Assembly: GCF_009789225.1 (NCBI RefSeq)
Contig: NZ_WSTA01000007.1
Coordinates: forward strand, 1-64,000
Reading direction: 5' to 3'
Length of the DNA stretch: 64,000 nt
DNA from: Agromyces seonyuensis
GTDB lineage: Bacteria; Actinomycetota; Actinomycetes; Actinomycetales; Microbacteriaceae
Below are positions 23,356 to 32,600 of the stretch, one piece after another. Numbering within the stretch: the first letter of the stretch is position 1; every line of letters starts with the position of its first letter. A program made the translations under genes and the position numbers. The notes beneath the pieces are model-generated. The model did not search any database and had not been told where the DNA came from. It was given only the letters and a program-made list of their open reading frames with translations.

Positions 23356-23361
23356 TACGGT
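23356..23361 (+). promoter_or_regulatory. -10 box, leaderless start of the carboxypeptidase
   Basis: TACGGT is followed by 6 bases and ATG 23368. Confidence 0.55.
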
Positions 23362-23367
23362 GAGCGC

Positions 23368-24714
23368 ATGCGCCCGAGGACCCGAGACCGCGCGATCGCC
23401 GCGACCGGCCTCGCCCTGCTCCTCGGAGTCTCCGTCATCGCGGGCGTCCGCGGCACCCTCGTCCATTCCGACGCCCTCGCGCTCGCCCGGTTCGAGGAGG
23501 CTGCGGAGGCGCACGAGGCGAGCGCCGCCGAGGCAGCAGATGCGGCAGGCGACTACGCCGCGGCGCTCGAACTCGCCGTCCGGACCCACGACGCCGGTGC
23601 CACCGCACACGCGGCGGCGGATCCGGCGCTGCTCGCCGACCCGTCGTCGCTCGACGGCCTCGGCACCGCGCTCAGCGCCCTCGCCGAAGCGGCCGGGCTC
23701 GCCGTCGGTGCGGACGGCCGCGCGGCGACGATCCTGGCCCCCACGGCCGAGCTGGACGCCTCCTCGCCGGAACTTCCCGAGGGACGCGCCGAACGGGTGC
23801 GGGCGTCCGAGGACCTCGACGCCGACGCGGTCGCCCTCGAGACACGGGCCGCGACCCAGCGCGCCGCCGTCGCCCGGCTCGACACCGCGAGCGACGACGC
23901 AGAGGCCGCGCTGTCGGCACTGCTCGGCGCGGCCCACGCGCACGGCACGGCGGCCGCCCTCCCCGAACTCGCCTCGGCCGAATCCCGGGCCGTGTACAGC
24001 GCGGCCGTCGCCGCCCTCGCCGACGACGCCGCACTGGCGGATGCCGCAGGACGCCTCGCCGCCTACCGCGACGCCTGGAGCGCCGTGACGGCCTCGCAGG
24101 CTGCCGCCGAAGCCGCCCGCGCCGCGGCCGAGCAGGCCGCCGAGGAACGGGCACGCACCGCCCCGCCGGCCGGCGGCGAGAGCGGCGGCGAGAACGTGGA
24201 GCCCACCTACATCCAAGGCATCCTCGTCGTGAACAAGACCTACGGGCTGCCGCGTTCCTTCGGGAACGGACTGACCTCGGAGACCATCGCAGCGTTCGAG
24301 GCGATGCGCGCCGAAGCCGCCGCGCAGGGCCTCGACCTGTACATCTCGAGCGGTTTCCGCTCCTACGACTCCCAGTCCGCGATCTACAACCGGTACGTCG
24401 CGAACGAGGGCCGCGCGGGCGCCGACCGCCACTCCGCGCGGCCCGGCCACAGCGAGCACCAGACGGGGCTCACGTTCGACCTCAACACGATCGCCGAGTC
24501 GTTCGGCAGCACCGCGGAGGGGCAGTGGGTCGCCGACAACGCCCACCGGTTCGGCTTCATCGTGCGTTACCCGCCCGGTAAGGAGGCCGTCACCGGCTAC
24601 GTGTGGGAGCCGTGGCACCTGCGCTACCTCGGGGTCGACACGGCGACAGCGGTGCACGCGAGCGGGCTCTCCCTCGAGGAGTACCTCGGCATCACGTCCG
24701 TCTACGCGGAGTGA
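23368..24714 (+). CDS. D-alanyl-D-alanine carboxypeptidase, VanY/LdcB type
   Basis: The 448-residue exported protein has an N-terminal membrane anchor (about residues 10-27), a long Ala/Glu-rich helical region to about residue 270, and a C-terminal VanY domain. The zinc and catalytic motifs are SGFRSY, SEHQTGLTFDL and EPWHLRY. It trims peptidoglycan stem peptides outside the membrane. The helical spacer probably holds the domain away from the membrane. The mRNA is probably leaderless. Confidence 0.92.
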   Translation: MRPRTRDRAIAATGLALLLGVSVIAGVRGTLVHSDALALARFEEAAEAHEASAAEAADAAGDYAAALELAVRTHDAGATAHAAADPALLADPSSLDGLGTALSALAEAAGLAVGADGRAATILAPTAELDASSPELPEGRAERVRASEDLDADAVALETRAATQRAAVARLDTASDDAEAALSALLGAAHAHGTAAALPELASAESRAVYSAAVAALADDAALADAAGRLAAYRDAWSAVTASQAAAEAARAAAEQAAEERARTAPPAGGESGGENVEPTYIQGILVVNKTYGLPRSFGNGLTSETIAAFEAMRAEAAAQGLDLYISSGFRSYDSQSAIYNRYVANEGRAGADRHSARPGHSEHQTGLTFDLNTIAESFGSTAEGQWVADNAHRFGFIVRYPPGKEAVTGYVWEPWHLRYLGVDTATAVHASGLSLEEYLGITSVYAE

Positions 24715-24789
24715 GCACCGGCCGGCCGGCGGCCGGAACCGAGGGAGCACGACGCGCGGAACTGACGCCGGAACGGGACGCTGGAAACG

Positions 24790-24823
24790 ATGAAGGCCGG
24801 CACCTTCCGGTGCCGGCCTTCAT
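24790..24823. terminator. Strong hairpin terminator
   Basis: A perfect 15-bp stem (ATGAAGGCCGGCACC / GGTGCCGGCCTTCAT) has a TTCC loop. It lies between the carboxypeptidase gene and the minus-strand tRNA-Ala and probably serves both, with the T-richer tail (CGTTTCC) on the minus strand. Confidence 0.75.
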
Positions 24824-24831
24824 GCTCAGTG

Positions 24832-24904
24832 TGGACCCAGGGGGATTCGAACCCCCGACCTTCTCATTGCGAACGAGACGCGCTACCAACTGCGCCATGG
24901 GCCC
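24832..24904 (-). tRNA. tRNA-Ala (CGC)
   Basis: The minus strand folds into a full cloverleaf. The acceptor stem is GGGCCCA with TGGGTCC. The D arm is GGCGCAGTTGGTAGCGC. The anticodon loop TTCGCAA has anticodon CGC. The T arm is GGGGG-TTCGAAT-CCCCC and the discriminator is A. CCA is not encoded. A TAAAGT -10 box (24917-24922) lies 12 bases upstream. Confidence 0.95.
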
Positions 24905-25041
24905 GAGCCGTGTACGACTTTAGCACGCTCCCGAGGGTGGTTCTGACCACCCGGCCCCCACCGCGCCTCCCCGGCACACCGAGACGGCCCGACCTCGAGG
25001 ATGCCTCGACGGACCGGCGGCGCAGCGGGATCGAGACCGGC

Positions 25042-26142
25042 TCAACCGGCGTTGCGACGACGTGCCAGCACGGAGTCGAGACCCTCGAAACCTGCGGCGG
25101 ACTCGTCGACGTAGCCCATGCGGGCGTACGGGCTCAGCGTTGCCGCAGGAGCTGCGGGAGCCTCGGGCTCGGGCTCGCGGCGTTCGGCCGCGGCCGGCAG
25201 TGCGGGCACTTCCGGCTCGAGCTCGGCGGCGCGACGCTCGAACTCCGCGGACTTGGTCGCGGCCGTGAGGCGGGCCGCCTCCTCGACGGAGGCCATGGCC
25301 ATCGCCGCCACGGTGCCCCGCGAGAGCGTGAGCGGCCTCGGCAGCGGCTGCGGCGTCCATGCGTGCTCCTCGCCCTCCCCCGCATCCACGTCGAACGGCT
25401 CGTCGTCGGCGGCGGTCGAACGTTCGACCGTCGGCGCCGCGGGCACGGCCGGCACGGCGGCGGGCGCCGTGATGCGTCGCCGCGCGAGCGTCCGCAGGCC
25501 CGACCAGGCGAACAGGGCGAAGAGCGAGCCCGCGCCGATCAGGATGCCGCCCACGACCAGTCCGCCGTCGAGCAGGATGCTGACGCCGACGCCCGCTCCC
25601 GCGAGCGAGCTCAGGAGCATCGTCGTGCACGCCAGGCGCCCGCGTCGGAGCGCGGCCCGGGCGCGCAGCGCCCGCTCGAGACCGGCGGCGGGCACGACCG
25701 GTCCGGCGGTCTCGACGTCCGGAGCATCGGAGCCGGGGAGCATCTCAGCCGGGGCCGGGGCCCCCGCGGCGGGCGCGACGTCGGCCGTGGACTCGACGAC
25801 GCCGTCGACCGGCTCGACGACGCTCGCGCCCTCGGACGGCCCGTACACGACGCTGCCCGCGGCGACGAGGGCGTCGACCCGGCGGTCGGCGGCGCGGTCC
25901 TGCTCCTGCTGCAACCGCTTGAGGCGGCGACGCTGCTTGGCGACCTCGCGCGCGGTCGCCTCGACCTGCACCGCCTCGGGCGTCTCGGACGTCTCGGCGA
26001 GGATCCGCAGCGTCTGCTGGAGCCGGACGGCGTTGCGCTCAGTGGCGAGATACTGCCGGCGGCGGAACCAGCTCGGCAGCAGATACGCCACCCAGAGTGC
26101 CGCGGCGATCACCACCAGCACGCCCCCGCCGATCCCGTCCAT
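25042..26142 (-). CDS. sepX: SepX/GlpR-like division membrane protein
   Basis: The 366-residue protein begins with a membrane segment and the pattern WVAYLLPSWFRRR near residues 17-29, then NAVRLQQTLRIL, the hallmark of actinobacterial SepX (Streptomyces) and GlpR (Corynebacterium). A helical charged region follows, then two membrane segments around residues 180-220, and a long disordered acidic/Ala-Pro tail. SepX and GlpR help place the division septum with SepF and Glp. The position beside rimJ and galU supports the call. Glp, its usual partner, is missing from this locus. The start is leaderless (TATCGT, 6 bases upstream). Confidence 0.8.
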   Translation of the reverse strand: MDGIGGGVLVVIAAALWVAYLLPSWFRRRQYLATERNAVRLQQTLRILAETSETPEAVQVEATAREVAKQRRRLKRLQQEQDRAADRRVDALVAAGSVVYGPSEGASVVEPVDGVVESTADVAPAAGAPAPAEMLPGSDAPDVETAGPVVPAAGLERALRARAALRRGRLACTTMLLSSLAGAGVGVSILLDGGLVVGGILIGAGSLFALFAWSGLRTLARRRITAPAAVPAVPAAPTVERSTAADDEPFDVDAGEGEEHAWTPQPLPRPLTLSRGTVAAMAMASVEEAARLTAATKSAEFERRAAELEPEVPALPAAAERREPEPEAPAAPAATLSPYARMGYVDESAAGFEGLDSVLARRRNAG

Positions 26143-26148
26143 GGATCG

Positions 26149-26154
26149 ACGATA
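26149..26154 (-). promoter_or_regulatory. -10 box, leaderless start of sepX
   Basis: On the minus strand TATCGT is followed by 6 bases and ATG 26142, so sepX has its own promoter despite following rimJ. Confidence 0.5.
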
Positions 26155-26240
26155 CGAATCAGACGGGCTTCACCGCGCCAGCCGAGCGGGCGTGTCCCGG
26201 CAATGGGACGCCGACTCCCCAGAACTGGGGGCGGCCGGAC

Positions 26241-26900
26241 TCACCGATCGAGGCGGAGCGGCACGCTCGCGGCGGCGACGTCCTCGGGCCACGGCGTCGA
26301 GACGCCCACCGGAACGCGACCCTCCTGCCAGCGCCGCAGCACACCGCCCGGCACTTCCTCGCGAACGAGGCCGAAGGCGTAGTGGTCGCGCCAATCCCCG
26401 TCGATGTGGATGAACCGACGCCGCAGCCCCTCGTAGCGCCAGCCGAGCTTCGCGACGACGCGCAGCGACGGCTCGTTCTCGGGCCGGATGCAGATCTCCA
26501 TGCGGTGCAGCCCGAGTTCGAAGAAGCAGTAGTCGGTCGCGAGCGCCACCGCCGTCGGCGTGATCGAGCGCCCCGCGAGTGTGCTCGACACCCAGTACCC
26601 GATCGACGCCGAGGCGAGCGAGCCGTACGTGATCGCGGAGACGTTCAGCTGCCCTGCGAACTCCCCGCCGTACTCGACGACGAACGGCAGCGCGTGCCCG
26701 GACCGAGCGTGGGCGAGCAGATTGCGGATGCTCGCCCGGGTGTCGATGACGCTCGACCCTCCGGGATAGGTCGCCTCCCAGCGCCGCAGCCAGACGCGAT
26801 CCTCGAGCAGCTTGCGTTCGAGCACGCGGCCGTCGCGCAGACGGATCGGCCGGAGCACGACGTCGCCGTCGCGCAATGTCGGCACGGGGAGGGGTGCCAT
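26241..26900 (-). CDS. rimJ: GNAT acetyltransferase, RimJ/RimL type
   Basis: The 219-residue protein is a GNAT N-acetyltransferase. The N-terminal LRPIRLRDG, the middle strands GQLNVSAITYGS and SIGYWV, and NEPSLRVVAKLGWRYEG in the acetyl-CoA region are typical of RimJ/RimL. Family members acetylate protein N-termini such as ribosomal proteins; the actual target here is unknown. The gene starts 2 bases after galU ends, so the two are cotranscribed and probably translationally coupled. It is the Rv0995 equivalent of the conserved galU-rimJ-sepX block. Confidence 0.85.
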   Translation of the reverse strand: MAPLPVPTLRDGDVVLRPIRLRDGRVLERKLLEDRVWLRRWEATYPGGSSVIDTRASIRNLLAHARSGHALPFVVEYGGEFAGQLNVSAITYGSLASASIGYWVSSTLAGRSITPTAVALATDYCFFELGLHRMEICIRPENEPSLRVVAKLGWRYEGLRRRFIHIDGDWRDHYAFGLVREEVPGGVLRRWQEGRVPVGVSTPWPEDVAAASVPLRLDR

Positions 26901-26902
26901 CC

Positions 26903-27799
26903 TCAGCTCTGCTCGAAGCCGGCGACGTACGACGCCAGCCAGGCGCGCAGGTCGGAGCCGAGGTCGGGGCGTTCCGCCGCGATCTGCACGACGGCCTTGA
27001 TGTAGTCGAGCTTGTCGCCGGTGTCGTAGCGACGACCGCGGAACACGACGCCGTAGACGCCGCCGGTGCCCTCGACGTCGTTCGCCATCTCCATGAGGGC
27101 GTCGGTGAGCTGGATCTCACCGCCCTTGCCGGGGGCTGTGTGCTCGAGGATGCCGAACACCTCGGGCTTGATGACGTAGCGGCCGATGATCGCGAGGTTC
27201 GACGGAGCGACGTCGGCGTCGGGCTTCTCGACGAGGCCCGTGACGCGGACGACGTCGGGGTCGTCGGTCTGCTCGACCTCGGCGGCGCCGTAGAGGTGGA
27301 TCTGATCGGGCTCGACTTCGAGGAGCGCGATGATCGTGGCATCGCGACGGTCGTGCTCCTCGATCATGCGGGAGAGCAGCGGGTCGCGCTCGTCGATGAG
27401 GTCGTCGCCGAGGAGCACCGCGAACGGCTCGTCGCCGACGTGCTTCTTCGCCCGGTGCACGGCGTGGCCGAGCCCCTTCGGGTCGCCCTGGCGGACGTAG
27501 TGGATGTCGGCGAGCGCCGAGGACTCCTGGACGCGGCCGAGCTTGGCGGCGTCGCCCTTCTGCTCGAGGGTGTGCTCGAGTTCCGCGACGCGGTCGAAGT
27601 GGTTCTCCAGGGCGTTCTTGTTGCGCCCGAGGATGACGAGGACGTCGTCGAGTCCCGCCGCGACGGCCTCTTCGACCACGTACTGGATGGCCGGCTTGTC
27701 GACGACCGGGAGCATCTCTTTCGGGAGGGCCTTCGTCGCCGGGAGGAAGCGGGTGCCGAGTCCGGCCGCAGGGATGACGGCCTTGGTGATCTTCGTCAT
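26903..27799 (-). CDS. galU: UTP-glucose-1-phosphate uridylyltransferase
   Basis: The 298-residue nucleotidyltransferase makes UDP-glucose from UTP and glucose 1-phosphate for wall and capsule sugars. The N-terminal binding loop AAGLGTRFLPATKALPKEM is intact, followed by DKPAIQYVVEEA and the LGDDLIDERDP metal region. The C-terminal YDTGDKLDYIKA is typical. It is divergent from the folate gene and heads the galU-rimJ pair. Its mRNA seems leaderless. Confidence 0.96.
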   Translation of the reverse strand: MTKITKAVIPAAGLGTRFLPATKALPKEMLPVVDKPAIQYVVEEAVAAGLDDVLVILGRNKNALENHFDRVAELEHTLEQKGDAAKLGRVQESSALADIHYVRQGDPKGLGHAVHRAKKHVGDEPFAVLLGDDLIDERDPLLSRMIEEHDRRDATIIALLEVEPDQIHLYGAAEVEQTDDPDVVRVTGLVEKPDADVAPSNLAIIGRYVIKPEVFGILEHTAPGKGGEIQLTDALMEMANDVEGTGGVYGVVFRGRRYDTGDKLDYIKAVVQIAAERPDLGSDLRAWLASYVAGFEQS

Positions 27800-27805
27800 G
27801 GCGAG

Positions 27806-27811
27806 AGCCTA
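27806..27811 (-). promoter_or_regulatory. -10 box, leaderless start of galU
   Basis: On the minus strand TAGGCT is followed by 6 bases and ATG 27799. Confidence 0.55.
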
Positions 27812-27837
27812 CCGGGCGGTCCCCGGGGCACGCGGCC

Positions 27838-27843
27838 TAGGAT
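27838..27843 (+). promoter_or_regulatory. -10 box, leaderless start of the folate gene
   Basis: TAGGAT is followed by 7 bases and ATG 27851. Both divergent genes are leaderless within a 51-base gap. Confidence 0.55.
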
Positions 27844-27850
27844 GAGGCCC

Positions 27851-28426
27851 ATGCCCGACCCGGACGTCGAGAAGCGGATCCTCCGCGCCGAACTGCGCGA
27901 GCGCCGTCAGAACATGAGCCAGCACGAGCGGGACGCCGCATCGGCGGGCATCACCGAGCGGCTGCAGTCGCTCGTCGAGCAGCACGGTGCGACGTCGCTG
28001 TCCGCCTACCTGTCGATGCCCTCCGAACCCGACGTGCGGCCGTTCGTGAACTGGGCCGAGGCCCGAGGCATCCGCGTGCTGTTCCCGATCTCCCGGGAGG
28101 ACGGCCTGCTCGACTGGACGGTCGGCGAGGAGCAGACCGAGATCACGGGCATCACGGGCGTGCCCGAGGCCGAGGGCGAACTGCTCGGCCCGATGGCCAT
28201 CAACGACGTCGACCTCATCATCGTGCCGGCCGCCGCGATCGACTCGACGGGCCTGCGCCTGGGCTGGGGTCGGGGCTATTTCGACAAAACCCTGGGTTCG
28301 ATGGGAAAATGTCCTCCGGTGTACGCCGTCGTCTTCGATTCCGAAGTGGTCGAGTCGGTGCCCCGCGAGGTGCACGACCAGCCCGTCGACGGCGTCGTGA
28401 CGCCCACGCGCACGCTGGAGTTCTGA
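27851..28426 (+). CDS. 5-formyltetrahydrofolate cyclo-ligase
   Basis: The 191-residue enzyme converts 5-formyl-THF to 5,10-methenyl-THF with ATP. The N-terminal KRILRAELRERRQNM, the substrate loop around YLSMPSEPDVRPF and the C-terminal ATP loop LRLGWGRGYFDKTL are diagnostic (the usual GGYYDR is GRGYFDK here). It is divergent from galU, as in mycobacteria, and is followed after 55 bases by an FmdB-type gene. Confidence 0.94.
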   Translation: MPDPDVEKRILRAELRERRQNMSQHERDAASAGITERLQSLVEQHGATSLSAYLSMPSEPDVRPFVNWAEARGIRVLFPISREDGLLDWTVGEEQTEITGITGVPEAEGELLGPMAINDVDLIIVPAAAIDSTGLRLGWGRGYFDKTLGSMGKCPPVYAVVFDSEVVESVPREVHDQPVDGVVTPTRTLEF

Positions 28427-28481
28427 CGGTCCTCCCGCCCGAACGGCCGCGAACGACGATATCCGGAAGAGAATCCCCCGA

Positions 28482-28760
28482 ATGCCCACGTACTCCTACC
28501 GCTGCACCGTGTGCAACGACGCCTTCGACATCCAGCAGTCCTTCAGCGACGCCTCGCTCACGGAGTGCCCCGCCTGCGGCGGCAAGCTCCGCAAGCTCTT
28601 CTCCGCGGTCGGCGTGACGTTCAACGGCTCCGGCTTCTACCGCACCGACTCGCGTGCCGCCTCGACGTCGTCCTCGTCGTCGTCGGGCTCCTCGGCGTCG
28701 TCCGCCGGCTCGTCGTCCGGGTCGTCGTCCTCCTCGTCGAGCGCCGCCGCCGCCGGCTGA
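28482..28760 (+). CDS. FmdB-family zinc-ribbon protein (Ruc-like)
   Basis: The 92-residue protein has a zinc ribbon made of YRCTVCN and CPACGG (two CxxC pairs, residues about 8-11 and 30-33), then a low-complexity tail of Ser, Gly and Ala. The mycobacterial protein at the same place, Rv0991c (Ruc), is a redox-controlled chaperone whose cysteines bind zinc and whose disordered tail helps hold unfolded proteins. The synteny (5-FCL, fmdB, mscL) makes the same role plausible but not shown. Confidence 0.85.
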   Translation: MPTYSYRCTVCNDAFDIQQSFSDASLTECPACGGKLRKLFSAVGVTFNGSGFYRTDSRAASTSSSSSSGSSASSAGSSSGSSSSSSSAAAAG

Positions 28761-28811
28761 CCGGCGCCCGCGCGTTCGTCAACCCCTCGTCCCCCGTTCC
28801 GCCGGATTCGC

Positions 28812-28817
28812 TAGCGT
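28812..28817 (+). promoter_or_regulatory. -10 box for mscL
   Basis: TAGCGT lies 50 bases before the ATG; the leader has a GGGAGCAGG ribosome site, so mscL has its own promoter. Confidence 0.45.
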
Positions 28818-28867
28818 GGACGGTTCCGGACCCGACCGACGGGTCCGTCGACCACAGAGGGAGCAGG

Positions 28868-29329
28868 ATGCTCAAGGGATTCCGGGACTTCATCGCCCGC
28901 GGCAACGTGATCGACCTGGCGGTCGCCGTGGTCATCGGCGCCGCGTTCACGACCATCGTCAACGCGATCGTCAGCGGCATCGTCAACCCGCTCATCGCGC
29001 TCATCTTCCAGGCGGAGACGCTCGACCAGGCGCTCGTCTTCCAGGTGCCGACGCTCACCGGGGGCGAGACGACCTTCTCGTTCGGCCTCGTGATCGGTGC
29101 GATCATCAACTTCCTGGCCGTGGCGGTCGTCGTGTACTTCGCGTTCGTGATGCCGATGAACAAGCTCAAGGAGCGCCAGGAGGCCAAGGCGAGGGCCGCT
29201 GCCCTCGCCGCCGGCGTCGTCGAGCCCGAGGTCCCGCTCAGCGAGACCGAACTGCTCATCCAGATCCGCGATCTGCTCGCCGAGCAGTCGTCGGGCGCCT
29301 CCGGCACTCACGGCTCGCACTCCGCGTAA
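28868..29329 (+). CDS. mscL: Large-conductance mechanosensitive channel
   Basis: The 153-residue MscL has the N-terminal helix MLKGFRDFIARGNVIDLAVA, the gate-forming TM1 (AVVIGAAFTTIVNAIVSG), a periplasmic loop of normal size, TM2 (about residues 75-97) and a charged C-terminal bundle (KLKERQEAKARAAAL) followed by a short tail. It opens under membrane tension to release solutes on osmotic downshock. It completes the block also found in mycobacteria. Confidence 0.96.
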   Translation: MLKGFRDFIARGNVIDLAVAVVIGAAFTTIVNAIVSGIVNPLIALIFQAETLDQALVFQVPTLTGGETTFSFGLVIGAIINFLAVAVVVYFAFVMPMNKLKERQEAKARAAALAAGVVEPEVPLSETELLIQIRDLLAEQSSGASGTHGSHSA

Positions 29330-29335
29330 CCGGAC

Positions 29336-29605
29336 TCACCAGTGCGGGGGCTTCTCCCGCGCGATCCGGTCGTCGTCCGCCCCGCCCGCGCCCCGCGCGG
29401 CGGGGCGGTCGTCGTCGTGGGAGCCCGGCACCGCCGACTCCGGCGCGGGATCGGACCCCGGCGCTGGCGTGAGCCTCGCGCGCCGGGAGCCGCGTGCGCG
29501 GATGACGCGCTGCCGAGGTTCCTCCGCCGGATGCTCCGTGCCTGCGATCGTGCCGTCCCCGTCGGACGCGCCGGCGTCCGGGCGGTCGGCCGTCGGCTCA
29601 GGCAT
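29336..29605 (-). CDS. Small hydrophilic protein coupled to the helicase-like gene
   Basis: This 89-residue reading frame starts at an ATG that overlaps the stop of the large upstream gene in ATGCCTGA, a translational coupling arrangement. The product is rich in Ala, Asp, Arg and Pro, probably disordered, and ends ...DDDRIAREKPPHW. The RxxPPHW ending resembles short actinobacterial hypothetical proteins I have seen, but I know no function. Could be spurious; the overlap and the lack of a competing gene favour it. Confidence 0.5.
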   Translation of the reverse strand: MPEPTADRPDAGASDGDGTIAGTEHPAEEPRQRVIRARGSRRARLTPAPGSDPAPESAVPGSHDDDRPAARGAGGADDDRIAREKPPHW

Positions 29606-32600
29606 CCGAACGCGGCTTGCCGAGCAGCGCCGCGACCCGCTCGGCGACCGACTCCGGGTTCGCGAACAGCTCGAAGCTGTGCACGCGGAGGTAGTACCAC
29701 CCGAGCCCGCGGAGCATCGCCGGACGCAGTCGCAGCGCCTCTCGCAGGTCGAGATCGGCGAGGGCGGCATCCGTCTCGACGACGACCGCGCGCCCGGCGT
29801 GCGAGGCCGCGAGGGCCAGCCGGCCGCGGTGCCCGAGCGTGACGCGGATGCCGCGCTTGCCGAGCCGCGCGGCGAGGTCGAGCAGCATCGGCTCGCGGTC
29901 GTCGGCGGCCGCGGCCGGGGCGCCGGCCTGCCGTGCCTCCGTCTGCTGCAGGATGTCGCGCAGCGCCAGCACGCCGTGCGACTGCCGGGCGTCGTCGATG
30001 TGGTCCGCGTGGAACGCCGCGACGATGTCCATCGAGCGGCGGGCGCGCGTCATCCCGACCGCGAGGAGACGATCGCCGCCCGGCTCGCCGAGCGGGCCGA
30101 AGGTCGAGAGCAATCGGCCGTGCGGGGTCCGGCCGAAGCCGACCGAGAAGATGACGCGGTCGCGGCTCTGCGCGACCGCCTGCTCGAGGGTGAGCACCGT
30201 GAACGGCTCGGCGCGGTCCTTCAGGATGAAGTCGGTGAGATCGGTGCGCTTCGCGAAGGCCGAGAGCACCGCCTGGTGCACGCGCGTCGCATGGCGCGGG
30301 CTCGCCGTGATGACCATGAGCGACTCGGTCGGCCGCTTCACGGCGTGGTCCATGACGAGCTCGACGACCTTGACGACCTCGTTGTCGACGGACTCGACGG
30401 TGCCGGATTCGCGGTCGGGCAGCCCGTTGCCCTCGACGAAGTGGAGGTTCAGCGAGCCGTGCCCGAGGAAGCTCCCCGCCCAGGGCAGCGACTCGATGCG
30501 GCCGTCGTAGAAGCGGCGGTTGACGAGTTCCGCGAGGTCCTCGCCGCCGGCGCGGTAGCTGCGGGTCAGCTCGAGCCGCGGGAGCAGTTCGGAGAGCCGT
30601 GCGAACGCCGACTCGGCGTGGAGCCCCTCGACCTCCTCGCCCGTCGTGCGGGGACCGGCTGGGCCGTCGCGGAGTCCGGTCTCGAACGGCGTCGGGGTCT
30701 GGGTCACGGGATCGCCGACGGCCACGACCTGGCCCGCGCGGCGGATCGCGCCGAGGCTCTCGGCGAACGTCGCGGCACCGGCATCCACGAGGATGACGGT
30801 GTCGAAGGCGAGCTCGTCGGGGATCGCGGGGACCTCGTAGGGGCTCGAGAGCCACACGGGCGCGAGCGAGCGGAACAGATGCGGCGCGCTCTCGACGACG
30901 GAGCGGGCGCCCACCCGGTCGCCCCGGAGCAGCCCGCGGAGCTCGGCCGCCTCCTCGGGGTGGTCGACGAGCCCGATCTTCCAGCTCTCCGCGAGCTTCC
31001 ACGCGAGCTTCGGGCCGGCGCTGTCGGCGTGCGCCTGGTCGACGAGGCGGAAGTCGGCCTCGAGACGGTCGAGGACGGCGGTGTTGGCGCCGAGCAGTGC
31101 GCGCTCCTCGGCGAGCAGGTGCTCGAGCCCCGACTGCCACCAGGCGAGCTCGAGCTCGGCGCCGACCTCGCCGGCCGGCACGTGCCGCTTGGAGAGGTCG
31201 ACGAGGAGCGGGTCGAGACCGAAGCCGCGCAGCTCCTGCAGCACGGCGGTGCGCTCCTGGAGGTTCGCGAGCACCTCGCTCTCGGCCGCGAGCCCCTCGA
31301 GCATGGTGCGGAGTTCGCGCAGCGGCCGGGCGGCGAGGCGCTGCGGCGAGCCCTCGATGCCGAGCGGTGCGTCGAGGACCGCGAGATCGGCCTCGATGCG
31401 CTCGTAGGAGGCGAAGACGTCGTCGATGCCGACGGGGACGGCCGGGATCGCGCCCGCGGTCGTGTAGCGCTGCCACAGGGTGCGCTGCTGCTGGACACGT
31501 CGGAGCGCGTCGTGCAGGTCGCCGACCGAGGCGCCGGGGCGCACGTACTCGAGCGCGAGCCGCCGGAACTGGCGCCGGTGGGCGCCGCTCATCTTCACCT
31601 CGCGGCGCGGCGCGGTCGCCGCGATGAGCTCGCCGAGCGGCCGGTCGTAGACGGAGGGCTGGAAGCGGTCGAGCGTGGTCTTGATGTCGAGGAGGAGCCG
31701 CAGGAAGACGCCGAGCTCGGCGACCGATTCGAAGGGACGCAGCCGGGTGTCGGCGATGAGCTGCTCGGCGCGGTCGACGAGACGCGGCACGCCCGTGCGG
31801 GAGAGCTGCTGCGCGAGCTTGTGCGCGGTCTCCGCTTCCTCGCTCGTGTGGAACGCGGCTCCGTACCAGGGCGAGTCGCCCGGGCCGTAGCGGAACTCGC
31901 CGAGCTCCGCAGCGCGCGCGAGCTGCGCGGCGACGCGCTCACGGCCGGTCGCGAGCTCCGCGAGGCAGTCGCGGTCGAGCCGTGCGGAGGTGCGCGGCGC
32001 CGTCGGCTGCAGGGCGAGCCGGGCGAGCTCGCCGAGCGCGTCGAGCACCGAGATGCCGAGCGCGGCGTCGGTGCGCGAGAGCGCCGCCCGGTAGTCGACG
32101 AGCACCTTGCGCAGGCGCACGAGCGCGTCGTCGACGTCGGCGATGCGCGGCTGCTCGGCCTTCTCGTTGCGCGAGATCGAGGCGATGAGGTCGCGGCGCA
32201 GTCCCGAGTTCGTCACGGCGGCGCCACCGAGGCCGACCTGCGCGAGCCGGTGCGCGATGCCCTCGAGGCTCGAGCGGCGGGGGCCGACGACGAGCACGCG
32301 GCGGTCCGCCGCGACGAGGGCGCCGATGGCGTTGACGACGGTCTGGGTGCCGCCGGTGCCGGGCAGCGTCGAGACGACGATCGAGCGCCCCGCGGCGATC
32401 TCGGCGACGACCTGCTCCTGCTCGGCGTCGGCGGCGAGGAGCAGCGAGTCGGTCGAGGGCGGGCGCTCGTCCGAGGGCACGAGCGCGACGGGCTCGTCGC
32501 GCTGCGCGAACCGCGCGCGGGCCCGGGAGTCGCCGGCGACGGCGTCGATGAGCGGATGCCCCAGTCGCTGGGCATCCCGCGCCATCGCCGGCCCCGCCTC

